NCBI GenBank assembly: GCA_017461245.1
Contig: JAFTYW010000001.1
Span: 1-33,669 of the forward strand
Direction of reading: 5' to 3'
DNA: 33,669 bases
Origin: Oscillospiraceae bacterium
Lineage (GTDB): Bacteria > Bacillota > Clostridia > Oscillospirales > Ruminococcaceae
Positions 7,927 to 16,966 of the stretch are shown one piece after another. The notes under the pieces are model-generated. The model was not told the origin of the DNA. It worked only from the letters and a program-made list of their open reading frames with translations, and made no database searches. Numbering within the stretch: position 1 is the first letter of the stretch; each line of letters opens with the position of its first letter. A program made the translations under genes and the position numbers.

Positions 7927-8508
7927 TTACATTTCGCTAATGCCCGAAGCGTTCTGTTTTACATAAATAACGCCCGAAACAACCGTTGCAAGCACCGAAA
8001 CAGCAAAGAAAACATCGCCTACAATTTTAATCTCAGCAGGAAGCGCAGGGAACCACTCTAAAAGCTGCTCGATTAAGAGGATTACAAGAATTGTGATAAA
8101 CTGGGTTACAGTTTTTATCTTGCCCCAAATATTTGCGGCGATAACGTTGCCCTGCTCAACACAAACTAAGCGCAGAGCCGAAACCATAAACTCGCGGGCG
8201 AGGATTATAATAATTCCGATAAGCCAGCAGACAAGCTCGGCCTTTGTGCCTGTTTTAAGCACCGTCATTGAAACGAGGGCGCTGATTACAAGAATTTTAT
8301 CTGCCAGGGGGTCTAAAAACTTGCCGAAGTTGGTAACTAAACCTCTTTTACGAGCCATCTTTCCGTCGATCATATCGGTTAAAGAAAGGCCGCCGAAAAT
8401 AAGACCTGCAATAAGGTAGTTACTGGGAATTGCGTCAATTAAAAGCGCCGCCACAAAGAACGGGACCATTACTGCTCTGAAAACTGTTAATTTATTGGGT
8501 GTATTCAT
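7927..8508 (-). CDS. pgsA: CDP-alcohol phosphatidyltransferase, probable PgsA
   Basis: Integral membrane enzyme of 193 aa, probably CDP-diacylglycerol-glycerol-3-phosphate 3-phosphatidyltransferase, which makes phosphatidylglycerol phosphate. The family catalytic pattern is complete: D45, D48, G49, A52, R53, G62, D66 and D70. Several hydrophobic helices surround it. GAGGAGG overlaps the rimO stop codon and sets the ATG. A second, clearly different member of the family lies 11 kb upstream in the same run (19250-19837), so one of the two may make another phospholipid, for example cardiolipin. Its position just after rimO is common in Firmicutes and favours this copy as the true PgsA. Confidence 0.88.
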   Translation of the reverse strand: MNTPNKLTVFRAVMVPFFVAALLIDAIPSNYLIAGLIFGGLSLTDMIDGKMARKRGLVTNFGKFLDPLADKILVISALVSMTVLKTGTKAELVCWLIGIIIILAREFMVSALRLVCVEQGNVIAANIWGKIKTVTQFITILVILLIEQLLEWFPALPAEIKIVGDVFFAVSVLATVVSGVIYVKQNASGISEM

Positions 8509-8518
8509 AGCGTCCTCC

Positions 8519-9847
8519 TCAAACTCTCTGACCCATAAGGTCGTAATCCATAGCCTCGACTATCTCGACATTTACAAAGTCGCCGATCCCAAGCGGCTTG
8601 TCTGATGCAAAGAAGACCTTGCCGTCAATATCGGGGGCATCGTATTTGCTTCTGCCAAAGTAACACTCGCCGTAGCGGTCAAAGCCCTCGACGACTACCT
8701 CGACTGTCTGTCCGAGCATCTTTTCGTTATACTCGTCGACCACCCTCTGCTGAGCCGTCATAATAATCTCGGCTCGGCGCTCTGCTGTTTCACTATCTAT
8801 CTGATCCTCAAAATCGGCAGCGACAGTTCCCTCTTCTCTCGAATAGGCAAAACAGCCAACACGCTCAATTTTATTCTCTTTAAGAAACTCGCAAAGCTCG
8901 CAAAACTGCTCCTCACTTTCGCCCGGGAAGCCTGTTATAAGTGTTGTCCTCAGAACAAGCTCGGGAATCTTCTCGCGCATTTTCTTAACAAGAGCAGTGA
9001 GCTCCTCTCGGTTTCCGCGGCGGTTCATTCTTCTCAGAACCTCGCCGTTTGCGTGCTGAATGGGCAGGTCTATGTATTTTACGACCTTGTCAAGCGAGGC
9101 AATGGCATCTAAAAGCTCGTCGGTTACCATTTCGGGATAGGCGTACAAGACCCTTATCCACTTTATGCCCTCTATTTCATTGAGCCTACGAAGTAGCTCG
9201 GGGAGCATAGGCTTCTTGTAAAGGTCAAGCCCGTAGCGAGTGGTGTCCTGCGCTACCACAACAAGCTCGCGCACGCCTGCGGCGGCTAAGCTCTTTGCCT
9301 CGGCAACTATACTCTCTATCTCTCGGCTTCTGAAACGGCCTCTGATCTCTGGAATAGCGCAATAGGTACAACAGTTGTCGCAACCCTCGGCTATTTTAAG
9401 GTAGGCGTAAAATGGCAGGGTGGTTAAAACTCTGTCGCCCTCCAAGGCAAGCGCCTCTTTTTCGCCGTAGCTGCAGATGGGCTCTTCCTGCTCAAAGCTA
9501 TTTTTTATTGCCTCGCAGAGCTTACTATTGCTACCGATACCGAGGATTATGTCTGCCTCGGGAATCTCGCGGGCGAGCTCATCACGATACCTTTCGGCAA
9601 GGCAGCCCGTAACAACTATTTTTTTAATTCTGCCCTCTTTTTTAAGCAGGCCCATCTCTAAGATCTGCTCGATAGACTCGTTTTTGGCCGACTCGATAAA
9701 ACCGCAGGTGTTTATAACAACGACCTCGGCGAGCGCGGCATCGCCGACAAGCTCAAAACCGCTCTTTTTAAGGTCGGCAAGCATTATTTCGGCGTCTACC
9801 TGATTTTTGGGACAGCCGAGACTTATCATTCCAACTGTTATTGCCAT
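8519..9847 (-). CDS. rimO: Ribosomal protein S12 methylthiotransferase RimO
   Basis: Radical SAM enzyme of 442 aa that adds a methylthio group to an Asp of ribosomal protein S12. The N-terminal UPF0004 domain has the cluster cysteines C12, C48 and C82. The radical SAM motif is C156-x3-C160-x2-C163. The segment GCPKNQVDAE near the start and the C-terminal TRAM domain point to RimO rather than MiaB. AGGAAATT precedes the ATG. The gene follows recX by 15 bases and overlaps the ribosome binding site of pgsA. Length is normal for the family. Confidence 0.95.
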   Translation of the reverse strand: MAITVGMISLGCPKNQVDAEIMLADLKKSGFELVGDAALAEVVVINTCGFIESAKNESIEQILEMGLLKKEGRIKKIVVTGCLAERYRDELAREIPEADIILGIGSNSKLCEAIKNSFEQEEPICSYGEKEALALEGDRVLTTLPFYAYLKIAEGCDNCCTYCAIPEIRGRFRSREIESIVAEAKSLAAAGVRELVVVAQDTTRYGLDLYKKPMLPELLRRLNEIEGIKWIRVLYAYPEMVTDELLDAIASLDKVVKYIDLPIQHANGEVLRRMNRRGNREELTALVKKMREKIPELVLRTTLITGFPGESEEQFCELCEFLKENKIERVGCFAYSREEGTVAADFEDQIDSETAERRAEIIMTAQQRVVDEYNEKMLGQTVEVVVEGFDRYGECYFGRSKYDAPDIDGKVFFASDKPLGIGDFVNVEIVEAMDYDLMGQRV

Positions 9848-9862
9848 CTTAATTTCCTTTCG

Positions 9863-10495
9863 CTATTCCTCGAAATAGGTTATGTCAGCAGCCTCCTGCA
9901 TAACCCTTTTTACAACGCTGTAACTAAATCCTCTGCGGGCAAGTGCGCCGTAAAGGCGCTGCTTACCCTTGGGGGTATCTAAATCCTTTTTGTACCTCTG
10001 AGCCACCGCCAAAGCCGACTTATACTCATCGTCGCAATCACTTGTAAGCTCATCAACTACTGCACGGGCAAGCTGCTTGTCAACGCCCTTTAAAATAAGC
10101 TCGCTCACTATCGCATAAGGGCCTTTTTTGTTTATATGCAGTCTTTGCTCTGCAAAGGCGCGGGCGAACGCCTCGTCATTAACTAAACCGAGCCTACTAA
10201 GCTCGCTTATGGCGGCATCAATTATCTGCGGCGGGTAGTTTTGCCTAAGCTTTTGTCTGAGCTCCTTTTCGCTGTGAAGCCTTCTGTCAAGCGAGTATAA
10301 AAGTCGCTCTCTTGCGCGCCTCACAAGCGCCGCCTCGCTTAACTTCTTGAGCTCCGCTTGGTCTATCTCTACACCGACTTTAAGCGAAAAGCGCTCTATA
10401 AGTTCGGGCGGCAGACTTATTATGTACTCGCCGTCAGCAAAGATCTTTGAAAACTTGCTCTTGCCGCCGTACGCCTCAATTTTTGTAACGATCAT
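9863..10495 (-). CDS. recX: RecX regulator of RecA
   Basis: Protein of 210 aa of the RecX family, which binds RecA filaments and modulates recombinase activity. The three-helix repeats are seen in RARERLLYSLDRRLHSEKEL, SELSRLGLVNDEAFARAFAE and the C-terminal LYGALARRGFSYSVVKRVM. It has the longer N-terminal extension typical of Firmicutes RecX. It starts 2 bases after the recA stop codon, with GAGG inside the recA C-terminal codons as ribosome binding site, so translation is likely coupled. This tight recA-recX pair is the usual arrangement. Confidence 0.93.
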   Translation of the reverse strand: MIVTKIEAYGGKSKFSKIFADGEYIISLPPELIERFSLKVGVEIDQAELKKLSEAALVRRARERLLYSLDRRLHSEKELRQKLRQNYPPQIIDAAISELSRLGLVNDEAFARAFAEQRLHINKKGPYAIVSELILKGVDKQLARAVVDELTSDCDDEYKSALAVAQRYKKDLDTPKGKQRLYGALARRGFSYSVVKRVMQEAADITYFEE

Positions 10496-10497
10496 TA

Positions 10498-11619
10498 TTA
10501 TTCGTCAACCTCAGCGTCGATTGAAACTGCGGCAGATTTTTCTACGCTCTTTTTAGCGGGAGCCTTTTTTGCACCTGCAGGAGCTTCATTTTCCTCTTTG
10601 AGAGCGGCTCTTACCTTTTCGGTGATCTCAGCCATCAGCTCTGCATTTTCCTCAAGGAGTGCTTTGACGTTATCTCTGCCCTGCGCAAGACGCTGTGTGC
10701 CGTAGCTAAACCAGGCACCGCTTTTCTGAATAATATCTCTGTCAACTGCAAGATCAACTATCTCGCCTGTTGCGCTGATGCCCTTGCCGTAAATAATGTC
10801 AAAATAAGCCTCTTTGAATGGGGGAGCCACTTTGTTTTTAACGACCTTACAGCGAATGCTGTTGCCGATGTTCTCGCTGCCGACCTTAACTGTGTCGACC
10901 TTTCGTACGTCAAGACGAACAGAAGCATAGTATTTGAGCGCTCTGCCGCCGGGGGTGGTTTCGGGGTTGCCGTACATAACGCCGACCTTTTCACGAAGCT
11001 GGTTGATAAAGATTACAACAGCATTTGAGCGTGAAACAAGCGGAGTGAGCTTTCTAAGTGCCTGCGACATAAGCCTTGCCTGCTGGCCAACGTGGGCGTC
11101 GCCCATTTCGCCCTCGATCTCTGCCTTGGTAGACATAGCGGCAACTGAGTCGATAACAACAACATCAACAGAGCCTGAGCGGATAAGCATTTCAGCAATC
11201 TCAAGGGCCTGCTCGCCCGAGTCGGGCTGAGAAACTAAGAGCGAATCAACATCTACGCCGAGGTTTGCGGCATAAACGGGGTCGAGCGCGTGCTCAACGT
11301 CGATAAATGCAACAATGCCGTCCCTTTTCTGTGCCTCTGCCGAAACGTGCAGAGCAACGGTTGTTTTACCGGAGCTTTCTGGTCCAAAGATCTCAACGAT
11401 TCTTCCTCTGGGAACGCCGCCGATTCCAAGCGCAACGTCAAGAGAAAGAGAGCCTGTGGGAATTGCCTCAACATTTAATGTGGTCTTCTGTCCAAGGCGC
11501 ATAACGGCGCCCTGTCCGTATCTCTTTTCGATATTACTCAGCGCAAGCTGAAGCGCTTTCTGCTTGTCAAATGTGCTGCTTTTGTTGTCCTCCACCTGTT
11601 TTGCGATGCTCTTTGCCAT
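10498..11619 (-). CDS. recA: Recombinase RecA
   Basis: ATP-dependent strand-exchange protein of 373 aa. Walker A GPESSGKT (79-86), the Walker B region [10 protein letters not shown] and the MAW-like SGSVDV context are intact, as is the L2-loop region around [21 protein letters not shown]. The C-terminal tail is Lys/Ala-rich (KKAPAKK) before an acidic end. AAGGAGG sets the ATG. Only 39 bases separate it from prmC. They hold a short stem (AGCGG/CCGCT, 11636-11651) but no visible sigma-A promoter and no LexA-type GAAC-N4-GTTC box, so recA seems to be read from upstream or from a promoter inside prmC. Confidence 0.98.
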   Translation of the reverse strand: MAKSIAKQVEDNKSSTFDKQKALQLALSNIEKRYGQGAVMRLGQKTTLNVEAIPTGSLSLDVALGIGGVPRGRIVEIFGPESSGKTTVALHVSAEAQKRDGIVAFIDVEHALDPVYAANLGVDVDSLLVSQPDSGEQALEIAEMLIRSGSVDVVVIDSVAAMSTKAEIEGEMGDAHVGQQARLMSQALRKLTPLVSRSNAVVIFINQLREKVGVMYGNPETTPGGRALKYYASVRLDVRKVDTVKVGSENIGNSIRCKVVKNKVAPPFKEAYFDIIYGKGISATGEIVDLAVDRDIIQKSGAWFSYGTQRLAQGRDNVKALLEENAELMAEITEKVRAALKEENEAPAGAKKAPAKKSVEKSAAVSIDAEVDE

Positions 11620-11658
11620 AATTTTATCCTCCTTAAGCGGTATAAGCCGCTGTGTTTT

Positions 11659-12459
11659 TTATTTAAACGCGCAAAGGGCGCGTCGTATACCGTTTATGTC
11701 CTTTTGCTCTTTTATGTTTTTAAAGCCTGCAGCCTTCATAAGCTCAGCTACTGCGTCTGCCTGCTTATATCCTACCTCAAAGGCGAGAGCGCCGCCCTCT
11801 TTGATCTTGCCGTAGTAGACCTTGCATATCTCTCTGTAGAAATCAAGCCCGTCGTTACCGCCAAAAAGCGCCTCTTGCGGCTCTCTTAATACGTTTGAGT
11901 CAAGCTCTTTCATCTCGTCGGCGGTTATATAGGGCGGGTTTGAAGCCACCAAATCAAGCGGCGGAAGTTTGCCTAAAACATCTTCGCTGAACATATCTCC
12001 GCAAAGTGCAGTTACCTGTGCACCGAGATTTCGGGTATTTTTTGAAAGGTATTTAAAGGCTTTTTCGCTCTTTTCGGCGGCGTAGCCTTTTATTCCAAGG
12101 TCAAGGGATAGGGTCGCCGCTATAATGCCGCTACCCGAGCCCAAGTCGGCAAAAACCGCGTCTTTCTTGCCGCGTAGCGCCTCTTTTGCCAAGGCGACCA
12201 GTGCCGAGGTGTCCTCTCGCGGAATTAAGACCCCCTCGCCTACCTCAAAGCGCCTGCCCTCAAATTCCCAGTACCCTAATATGTACTGAAGAGGTCTGCC
12301 CTCTTTTAGCTCATAGAGCCTTTTCTCTAAAAGTTCCGCTATTTCCTCAGGAATTTCTTTTTGGGGGTAAAGGAGCATTTGCTGGCGGCTGAAACCTGTC
12401 GTTTCTTCGGCGATTATTCTCTCCTCGCCACCCAGTTTAAGCAAATCCTGCGCCCGCAT
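11659..12459 (-). CDS. prmC: Release factor glutamine methyltransferase
   Basis: SAM-dependent enzyme of 266 aa that N5-methylates the Gln of the GGQ motif in release factors RF1 and RF2. Motif I (DLGSGSGIIA, 105-114), the catalytic NPPY (174-177) and the upstream VLIPREDT signature (77-84) identify it. The ATG at 12459 shares its A with the TAA stop of yqhQ, a stop-start overlap that favours this start over an ATG two codons earlier at 12465, which sits too close to GAGG. In many Firmicutes prmC lies beside prfA; here prfA is not in the window and yqhQ precedes it instead. The yqhQ-prmC pairing is common in Clostridia. Confidence 0.95.
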   Translation of the reverse strand: MRAQDLLKLGGEERIIAEETTGFSRQQMLLYPQKEIPEEIAELLEKRLYELKEGRPLQYILGYWEFEGRRFEVGEGVLIPREDTSALVALAKEALRGKKDAVFADLGSGSGIIAATLSLDLGIKGYAAEKSEKAFKYLSKNTRNLGAQVTALCGDMFSEDVLGKLPPLDLVASNPPYITADEMKELDSNVLREPQEALFGGNDGLDFYREICKVYYGKIKEGGALAFEVGYKQADAVAELMKAAGFKNIKEQKDINGIRRALCAFK

Positions 12460-13424
12460 TACCATTTTGCCTCGTTTTTATCCTCGGGCATAACTGCCTT
12501 TAAGGATGCTATTGCAACCTCGAGCTGACTTTCATCCGGCTCTCTTGTTGTAAGGCGCTGGAGCCAAAGACCAGGGGCTGAGATTATGCGGGTGAACTTA
12601 TTATCGTGCCTGCCGACCAGCTTTATGATCTCATAGCCTATCCCGACTGTTAAGGGGAGCATTACGATTCGCAGAGCAAATCTGTAAAGTACGTCGAGCT
12701 CGGCGGGAACTGCCAAAAAGAGAAGAATGCTCAGAATGAGAATGATAAGAATAAAAGATGTTCCACATCGGGGATGAAAACGGGTGTGTCCTTTAGCATT
12801 TTCTGCGGTAAGCTCCTCGCCCGCCTCGTAACAGGCGATGGTTTTATGCTCGGCTCCGTGATACTCGTAGACCCTTTTAATATCTGGCATAAGAGCGACC
12901 AGAGCAATATAGCAAATAAATACTGCGATCTTGATAATTCCCTCTGCCGCAGCTGTAAAAACGCCGAGGTTGAAAACGTATGTGTTAAAAAGCTTAACTA
13001 ACCAAGTAGGTACAAAAACAAAGAGGCAAACTGCGATCGCTACTCCCAAAATCCCTGCGATGATGCCGATTATGGTATAAAGCTTTTCGCCCAGCTTCTC
13101 GGTTAAGAATTTGTCGAATTTGCTCGGCTCCTCGTTTTCCTCAAAGCCCGAAAGCTCGGCAGAGCGCATAATGGTCTTATAGCCCAAGATCATTGTCTGA
13201 ACAAAGTTTACAAGGCCTCTTATTACAGGGAGTCTGAAAAACTTGGGGATCTTTTTATCCCTCTCGTCATCAACCTTTTCGATTACTATTTCTCCGTCGG
13301 GAGTTCTTACTGCCATTGCTGTTTCTAAAGGGCCTCGCATCATAACGCCCTCAATGAGCGCCTGACCGCCTATCGAGGTGCGAAAACCTGCCTCACAGCA
13401 TTTTTTCTCTTTATTTTCGCTCAT
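12459..13424 (-). CDS. YqhQ-like DUF1385 membrane protein
   Basis: Protein of 321 aa of the DUF1385 family, homologous to Bacillus YqhQ. Family marks are GGQALIEGVMMRGP near the N-terminus, YHGAEHKTIACYE in the middle and HPRCGTSF. Four or more hydrophobic helices lie at about residues 112-138, 163-180, 222-240 and 250-268. The conserved His, Glu and Cys residues suggest a metal site facing the membrane, but no activity is established that I can name. It starts 3 bases after the sensor kinase gene and overlaps prmC by one base, so all three are translated from one message. Confidence 0.88.
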   Translation of the reverse strand: MSENKEKKCCEAGFRTSIGGQALIEGVMMRGPLETAMAVRTPDGEIVIEKVDDERDKKIPKFFRLPVIRGLVNFVQTMILGYKTIMRSAELSGFEENEEPSKFDKFLTEKLGEKLYTIIGIIAGILGVAIAVCLFVFVPTWLVKLFNTYVFNLGVFTAAAEGIIKIAVFICYIALVALMPDIKRVYEYHGAEHKTIACYEAGEELTAENAKGHTRFHPRCGTSFILIILILSILLFLAVPAELDVLYRFALRIVMLPLTVGIGYEIIKLVGRHDNKFTRIISAPGLWLQRLTTREPDESQLEVAIASLKAVMPEDKNEAKW

Positions 13425-13427
13425 ACT

Positions 13428-14849
13428 TTAAGCCTCCTTGTCCTGCTGCATAACGGGGAACGAAACAATTACCTCTGTTCCAACCCCAAGCTGACTTTTA
13501 ATTTCAAATGTTCCTCCAAGCATTGTGACTATCTCATCCACGACCGCAAGCCCGATTCCCGAGCCGCGTTTTGTGAGGTTTGCTTTAAAGAACTTCTTTT
13601 TAATTTTAGGAAGGTCCTCGGGGCTTATGCCGCAGCCCTCGTCCCTTACGCTTACATATATGATTCCATATTCCTCGCTGGCGTTGACAAAAACTGTGCC
13701 GCCTGCGTCGGAATATTTGATCGCGTTATCAAGAATGTTTACAAAAACCTGCCTTACCCTATTTCTATCGCCGCTTATGGCAGAAAGCATACTCGGCTCG
13801 TTATAGGTAAGGGTTATTCCCTCGCGCTTTGCCTTTTCGGAGAAGGCCAAAATTGCCTCCTCAAGCTCTGCGAGAATATCCATTTTTTCGTTTTTGATGC
13901 TGAATCTGCCGCCTTGAATTTTTGAAAAGTCGAGAAGATCCTCAACTATCGAGGAAAGCCTTTCGGTTTCGCTGATGATGACCTTAAGCCCCTTCTGGCG
14001 CATACTCTTGTTGCAGTTTACGTCGTCAGCCAGCGTTTCGCTCCAGCCTCTTATGGCAGTCAGCGGCGTTCTCAGCTCATGAGAAACCGACGAGATAAAC
14101 TCGTTTTTCATATTTTCACTCTGCGAAAGCTCGTCAGCCATATAGTTGATGATGTCGCAAAGGTCGCCCATTTCGTCCCTGTATTTATTGTCTATTCTTA
14201 CCCCGAAGTCGCCGCTTGCAATTCTGCGGGCGGTTTTTTCAACCTCGGTTACAGGCTTTGTGATCGACTGCAGGAATATCAGATTTGCAAGCAGGATAAT
14301 TCCTACCATCGCAAGACCTATTGCGATATACATAAGCGCAAGATTAAAAACTCTGCTCTCTGTAGGCTCTAAGGACGCCATAAGCCTTAGCGCCAGAATA
14401 TCGCCCGACGAGGACGGAGAGGCAATGGTTACGCAGAAAATATCCTCGCCGTTTGTGTGCTTACTTGTGACCTCGCCAATACCACTGTCGCTTTTGAGGG
14501 CGGCAACAAGGTCGGGCATCTGGGTTGACAACTGCGGCGCAAAGCCGCTTGACGACATTATGGGTTTTTCGTTTCTGTCAATTGCCAAAAGCTCCATCTT
14601 ATCGCGCTCAGCAAAGTTTTCTATAAGGGCCCTTGTCTGCTCGGCGAAGTCTATATCAGCATTTACGCTGTAGTAATCAAGGGTGTTTTTTATAACGCTT
14701 GCTCGAGTCAATACCGTCTGCTTTGCCGAGGAGTAATAGCTATTGCTTGTAAGTGCAATAACCAGTGCTTCAATTGAAACGAGGGCAACTACTATAATAG
14801 CAAAGCTTCGCAGTAACCAGCGTTTTGTAATTTTCTGGACCTTTATCAC
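13428..14849 (-). CDS. Membrane sensor histidine kinase
   Basis: HAMP-type sensor kinase of 473 aa. TM1 is about 12-34, an extracellular sensing domain about 35-165, TM2 about 167-193, then HAMP, the HisKA box with the phospho-acceptor H257 (SVSHELRTPLT), N box N375, G1 DEGCGIS (403-409) and G2 GSGIGLA (429-435). The GTG at 14849 has AAGGGGGAG 6-8 bases upstream; an ATG at 14906 would overlap the response regulator and add 19 residues with no ribosome binding site, so it is not used. It pairs with the regulator upstream. The sensing domain has no motif that reveals the ligand. Confidence 0.93.
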   Translation of the reverse strand: MIKVQKITKRWLLRSFAIIVVALVSIEALVIALTSNSYYSSAKQTVLTRASVIKNTLDYYSVNADIDFAEQTRALIENFAERDKMELLAIDRNEKPIMSSSGFAPQLSTQMPDLVAALKSDSGIGEVTSKHTNGEDIFCVTIASPSSSGDILALRLMASLEPTESRVFNLALMYIAIGLAMVGIILLANLIFLQSITKPVTEVEKTARRIASGDFGVRIDNKYRDEMGDLCDIINYMADELSQSENMKNEFISSVSHELRTPLTAIRGWSETLADDVNCNKSMRQKGLKVIISETERLSSIVEDLLDFSKIQGGRFSIKNEKMDILAELEEAILAFSEKAKREGITLTYNEPSMLSAISGDRNRVRQVFVNILDNAIKYSDAGGTVFVNASEEYGIIYVSVRDEGCGISPEDLPKIKKKFFKANLTKRGSGIGLAVVDEIVTMLGGTFEIKSQLGVGTEVIVSFPVMQQDKEA

Positions 14850-14884
14850 AGTAGTCTCCCCCTTTCTCGCGTTTTTTATTTGGG

Positions 14885-15595
14885 TTAATCCTGCGGCACT
14901 GTCCATTTATAGCCATAGCCCCAAATCGTTTGCAGGTACTCGGGGTTTGACGGCTCGTCCTCTATCTTCATTCTTATGCGGCGGATGTTTACATCGACGA
15001 TCTTCTCCTCGCCGACGTAAGCTTCGCCCCATATATTTTTAAGTATTACCGAGCGCTTTAGTGCGGCGCCGGTGTTTCTCATAAAGAGCTCCATGATCTG
15101 AAACTCGACCTGTGTTACCTCAATAATTTCATCGTTTTTATAAAGCGCTCTGCTCTTTAAATCGAGCCTAAACGGGCCGCTTTCAAGGCTTTGCTCGCTC
15201 GCCTTTTTAGGCGCCGCCTCAGAAACACCTATGCGGCGACATAGGGCATCGATTCTCGCGGTAAGCTCTGACGGCGAGAAGGGCTTTATAACATAGTCGT
15301 CCGCGCCTATCATAAGGCCGTTTATTTTGTCGATCTCCTGCGTTTTGGCGGTCAGCATTATAATGCCGAGGGTCTGGCTGTGCTGTCTTAAAGTTTTACA
15401 GACCTCAAAGCCGTCAATGCCGGGTAGCATAACATCTAAAATTGCGACATCAAATCTGCCGTCATTCTGAAGATACGCCTTGACCGCCTCTTCACCGCTG
15501 CCGACGCCGACGCTCTGATAGCCCGCTCTTTGCAGATTTATCATTATAAAATCGCGGATAGCATCCTCGTCCTCGCAGACCAAAATTCTACGCAT
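14885..15595 (-). CDS. OmpR/PhoB-family response regulator
   Basis: DNA-binding response regulator of 236 aa. The receiver domain has the acidic pocket E8-D9, phospho-acceptor D54, T82 and K104. The C-terminal winged helix runs to the end (about 135-236), with the recognition region DVNIRRIRMKIEDEPSNPEY and the final IWGYGYKW typical of the PhoB group. It lies between a lipoprotein with calcium-type loops and its cognate kinase. Targets cannot be read from this window, and no clear direct repeats for a PhoB-like dimer were found near the neighbouring genes. Confidence 0.95.
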   Translation of the reverse strand: MRRILVCEDEDAIRDFIMINLQRAGYQSVGVGSGEEAVKAYLQNDGRFDVAILDVMLPGIDGFEVCKTLRQHSQTLGIIMLTAKTQEIDKINGLMIGADDYVIKPFSPSELTARIDALCRRIGVSEAAPKKASEQSLESGPFRLDLKSRALYKNDEIIEVTQVEFQIMELFMRNTGAALKRSVILKNIWGEAYVGEEKIVDVNIRRIRMKIEDEPSNPEYLQTIWGYGYKWTVPQD

Positions 15596-15607
15596 ACTGC
15601 CGCCTCC

Positions 15608-16942
15608 TTAAATTATATCTACCATTTCAAAAAGGTTTTCCCAGGTGGGACAAAGCTCATTTTCACTGTCGTGAAGCTTGACCGTTACCACAACGTACTC
15701 GTTTGAGCAGAGCACATCGTAGCCGCTTTGCCACTCGTAAAGCTCCTTTTCGCTGACCCTTATGCTAAACAGAGGATCAACACTTTCTGCAAGGCTTCCC
15801 TCGTACTCATAAAACACGATCTCATTCTGCGCCATAATGGCTTTAAGGGTTATATTTCCCTCAAGGCTTTCGGGAATCATTATCCTTAAACCAAGCGCGG
15901 TGTTTATATACATTGTAAGGCTCTTTACAAGCACGTCGCCATCGAGCTGTTTCCAAATGGTTTTATATATCTGCTCGCTTTCGGGAACGGTTTCGTAGCC
16001 CGTTACTATCTCTTGGTGGGGCACCTCGTAAACCCCGTCGCCATTAATGTCTTGAGTGAGCAGAGTCGGCTTGTGAACATTGTCTGCGGCGGTTTTGTTA
16101 TCAAGCGTCAAAAGCGGATTTAGTATCTGGCCGCTCTTTGACACCGTTAAGATCTGTGTATTTACCGTTGCGGCGTCTATCGTTCCGTCTATAAAATAGC
16201 CGATGCTGTTCTCGTTATATTTTCCTGCTATACAGCTTTTATAACCTGTCACCCTCGAATCAAGAGGAACGCTCGAAACCACCTTGAACTCCTTGTTTGA
16301 GAGAGCTATAAGGCGGGCGTGCTGGGTGGGCTGGGTTAGATTTTCAGCCGTCGAAGAATAATTTAAGGTTATAAGCTCGCTGCCCTCATTTTCGCTCCAA
16401 AAGTCTGCGGCGGCAAACTCAACATAGGTTGCACTATAGTCGCGCACCAGATTTCCCGACGAGAGAGAATAGCAAACGAGAGTTTTCTCTCTATCGGTCA
16501 TAACGTCCCAACCGACTATTATCTCTTTTCTGTCTGCAAAATCGGCAATGCTTACCCTGTCTATCGACGAGGCAAGGCCGACTATGTCGCACATAGATAT
16601 CCAGCCGTTTTTCTCGGTGTTGTCAAGAACATTAATGTGAATTATGTCCTGATTAAGCTTGTCAGATGCGGGGCGGTAGAAGGCAAGTGCCTCGCTCTCG
16701 CTATCGCCGTCAATATCCGAAAGGATAAATGCCGAGCGGTTTTCGCCCGTTCTTGGATATTCCAGAGTTATCTTATCGCCTGCGCTACGCCTTAGGGCGC
16801 GCATTATCTCGTCCTGCTCCTCAAACAGAGTCGGTGCAGTTATAAGCGCGCCGTCCTCAGAAAGAGAACCTCGGCAGGAGCAGAACAAGCCTGACACTAC
16901 TGACAACACAATTATTAAAGCTACTATTTTTGTGCCTTTCAT
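15608..16942 (-). CDS. Putative lipoprotein with VCBS/FG-GAP-like calcium loops
   Basis: Exported protein of 444 aa. A hydrophobic signal segment (5-20) ends in a cysteine-rich FCSC; C23 (after Ser) or C21 may be lipidated, though the lipobox is not a good match. Two Asp-rich loops stand out, DIDGDSESE (D76, D78, D80) and DINGDGVYE (D298, N300, D302), as in FG-GAP/VCBS beta-propeller blades or dockerin-like calcium sites. A third, weaker repeat may lie near FWSENEGSE. Function is unknown. It sits 12 bases ahead of the response regulator and kinase and 24 bases after the Clp gene, so it could be an accessory envelope sensor for that two-component system; this is inference from context. Confidence 0.75.
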   Translation of the reverse strand: MKGTKIVALIIVLSVVSGLFCSCRGSLSEDGALITAPTLFEEQDEIMRALRRSAGDKITLEYPRTGENRSAFILSDIDGDSESEALAFYRPASDKLNQDIIHINVLDNTEKNGWISMCDIVGLASSIDRVSIADFADRKEIIVGWDVMTDREKTLVCYSLSSGNLVRDYSATYVEFAAADFWSENEGSELITLNYSSTAENLTQPTQHARLIALSNKEFKVVSSVPLDSRVTGYKSCIAGKYNENSIGYFIDGTIDAATVNTQILTVSKSGQILNPLLTLDNKTAADNVHKPTLLTQDINGDGVYEVPHQEIVTGYETVPESEQIYKTIWKQLDGDVLVKSLTMYINTALGLRIMIPESLEGNITLKAIMAQNEIVFYEYEGSLAESVDPLFSIRVSEKELYEWQSGYDVLCSNEYVVVTVKLHDSENELCPTWENLFEMVDII

Positions 16943-16966
16943 TTTTCTGCTCCTTTCCTTTAAAAT

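Noticed and set aside
14850-14906. ATG at 14906 as start of the sensor kinase
   Set aside because: It would overlap the response regulator by 22 bases and lacks a ribosome binding site; GTG at 14849 has AAGGGGGAG at proper distance.
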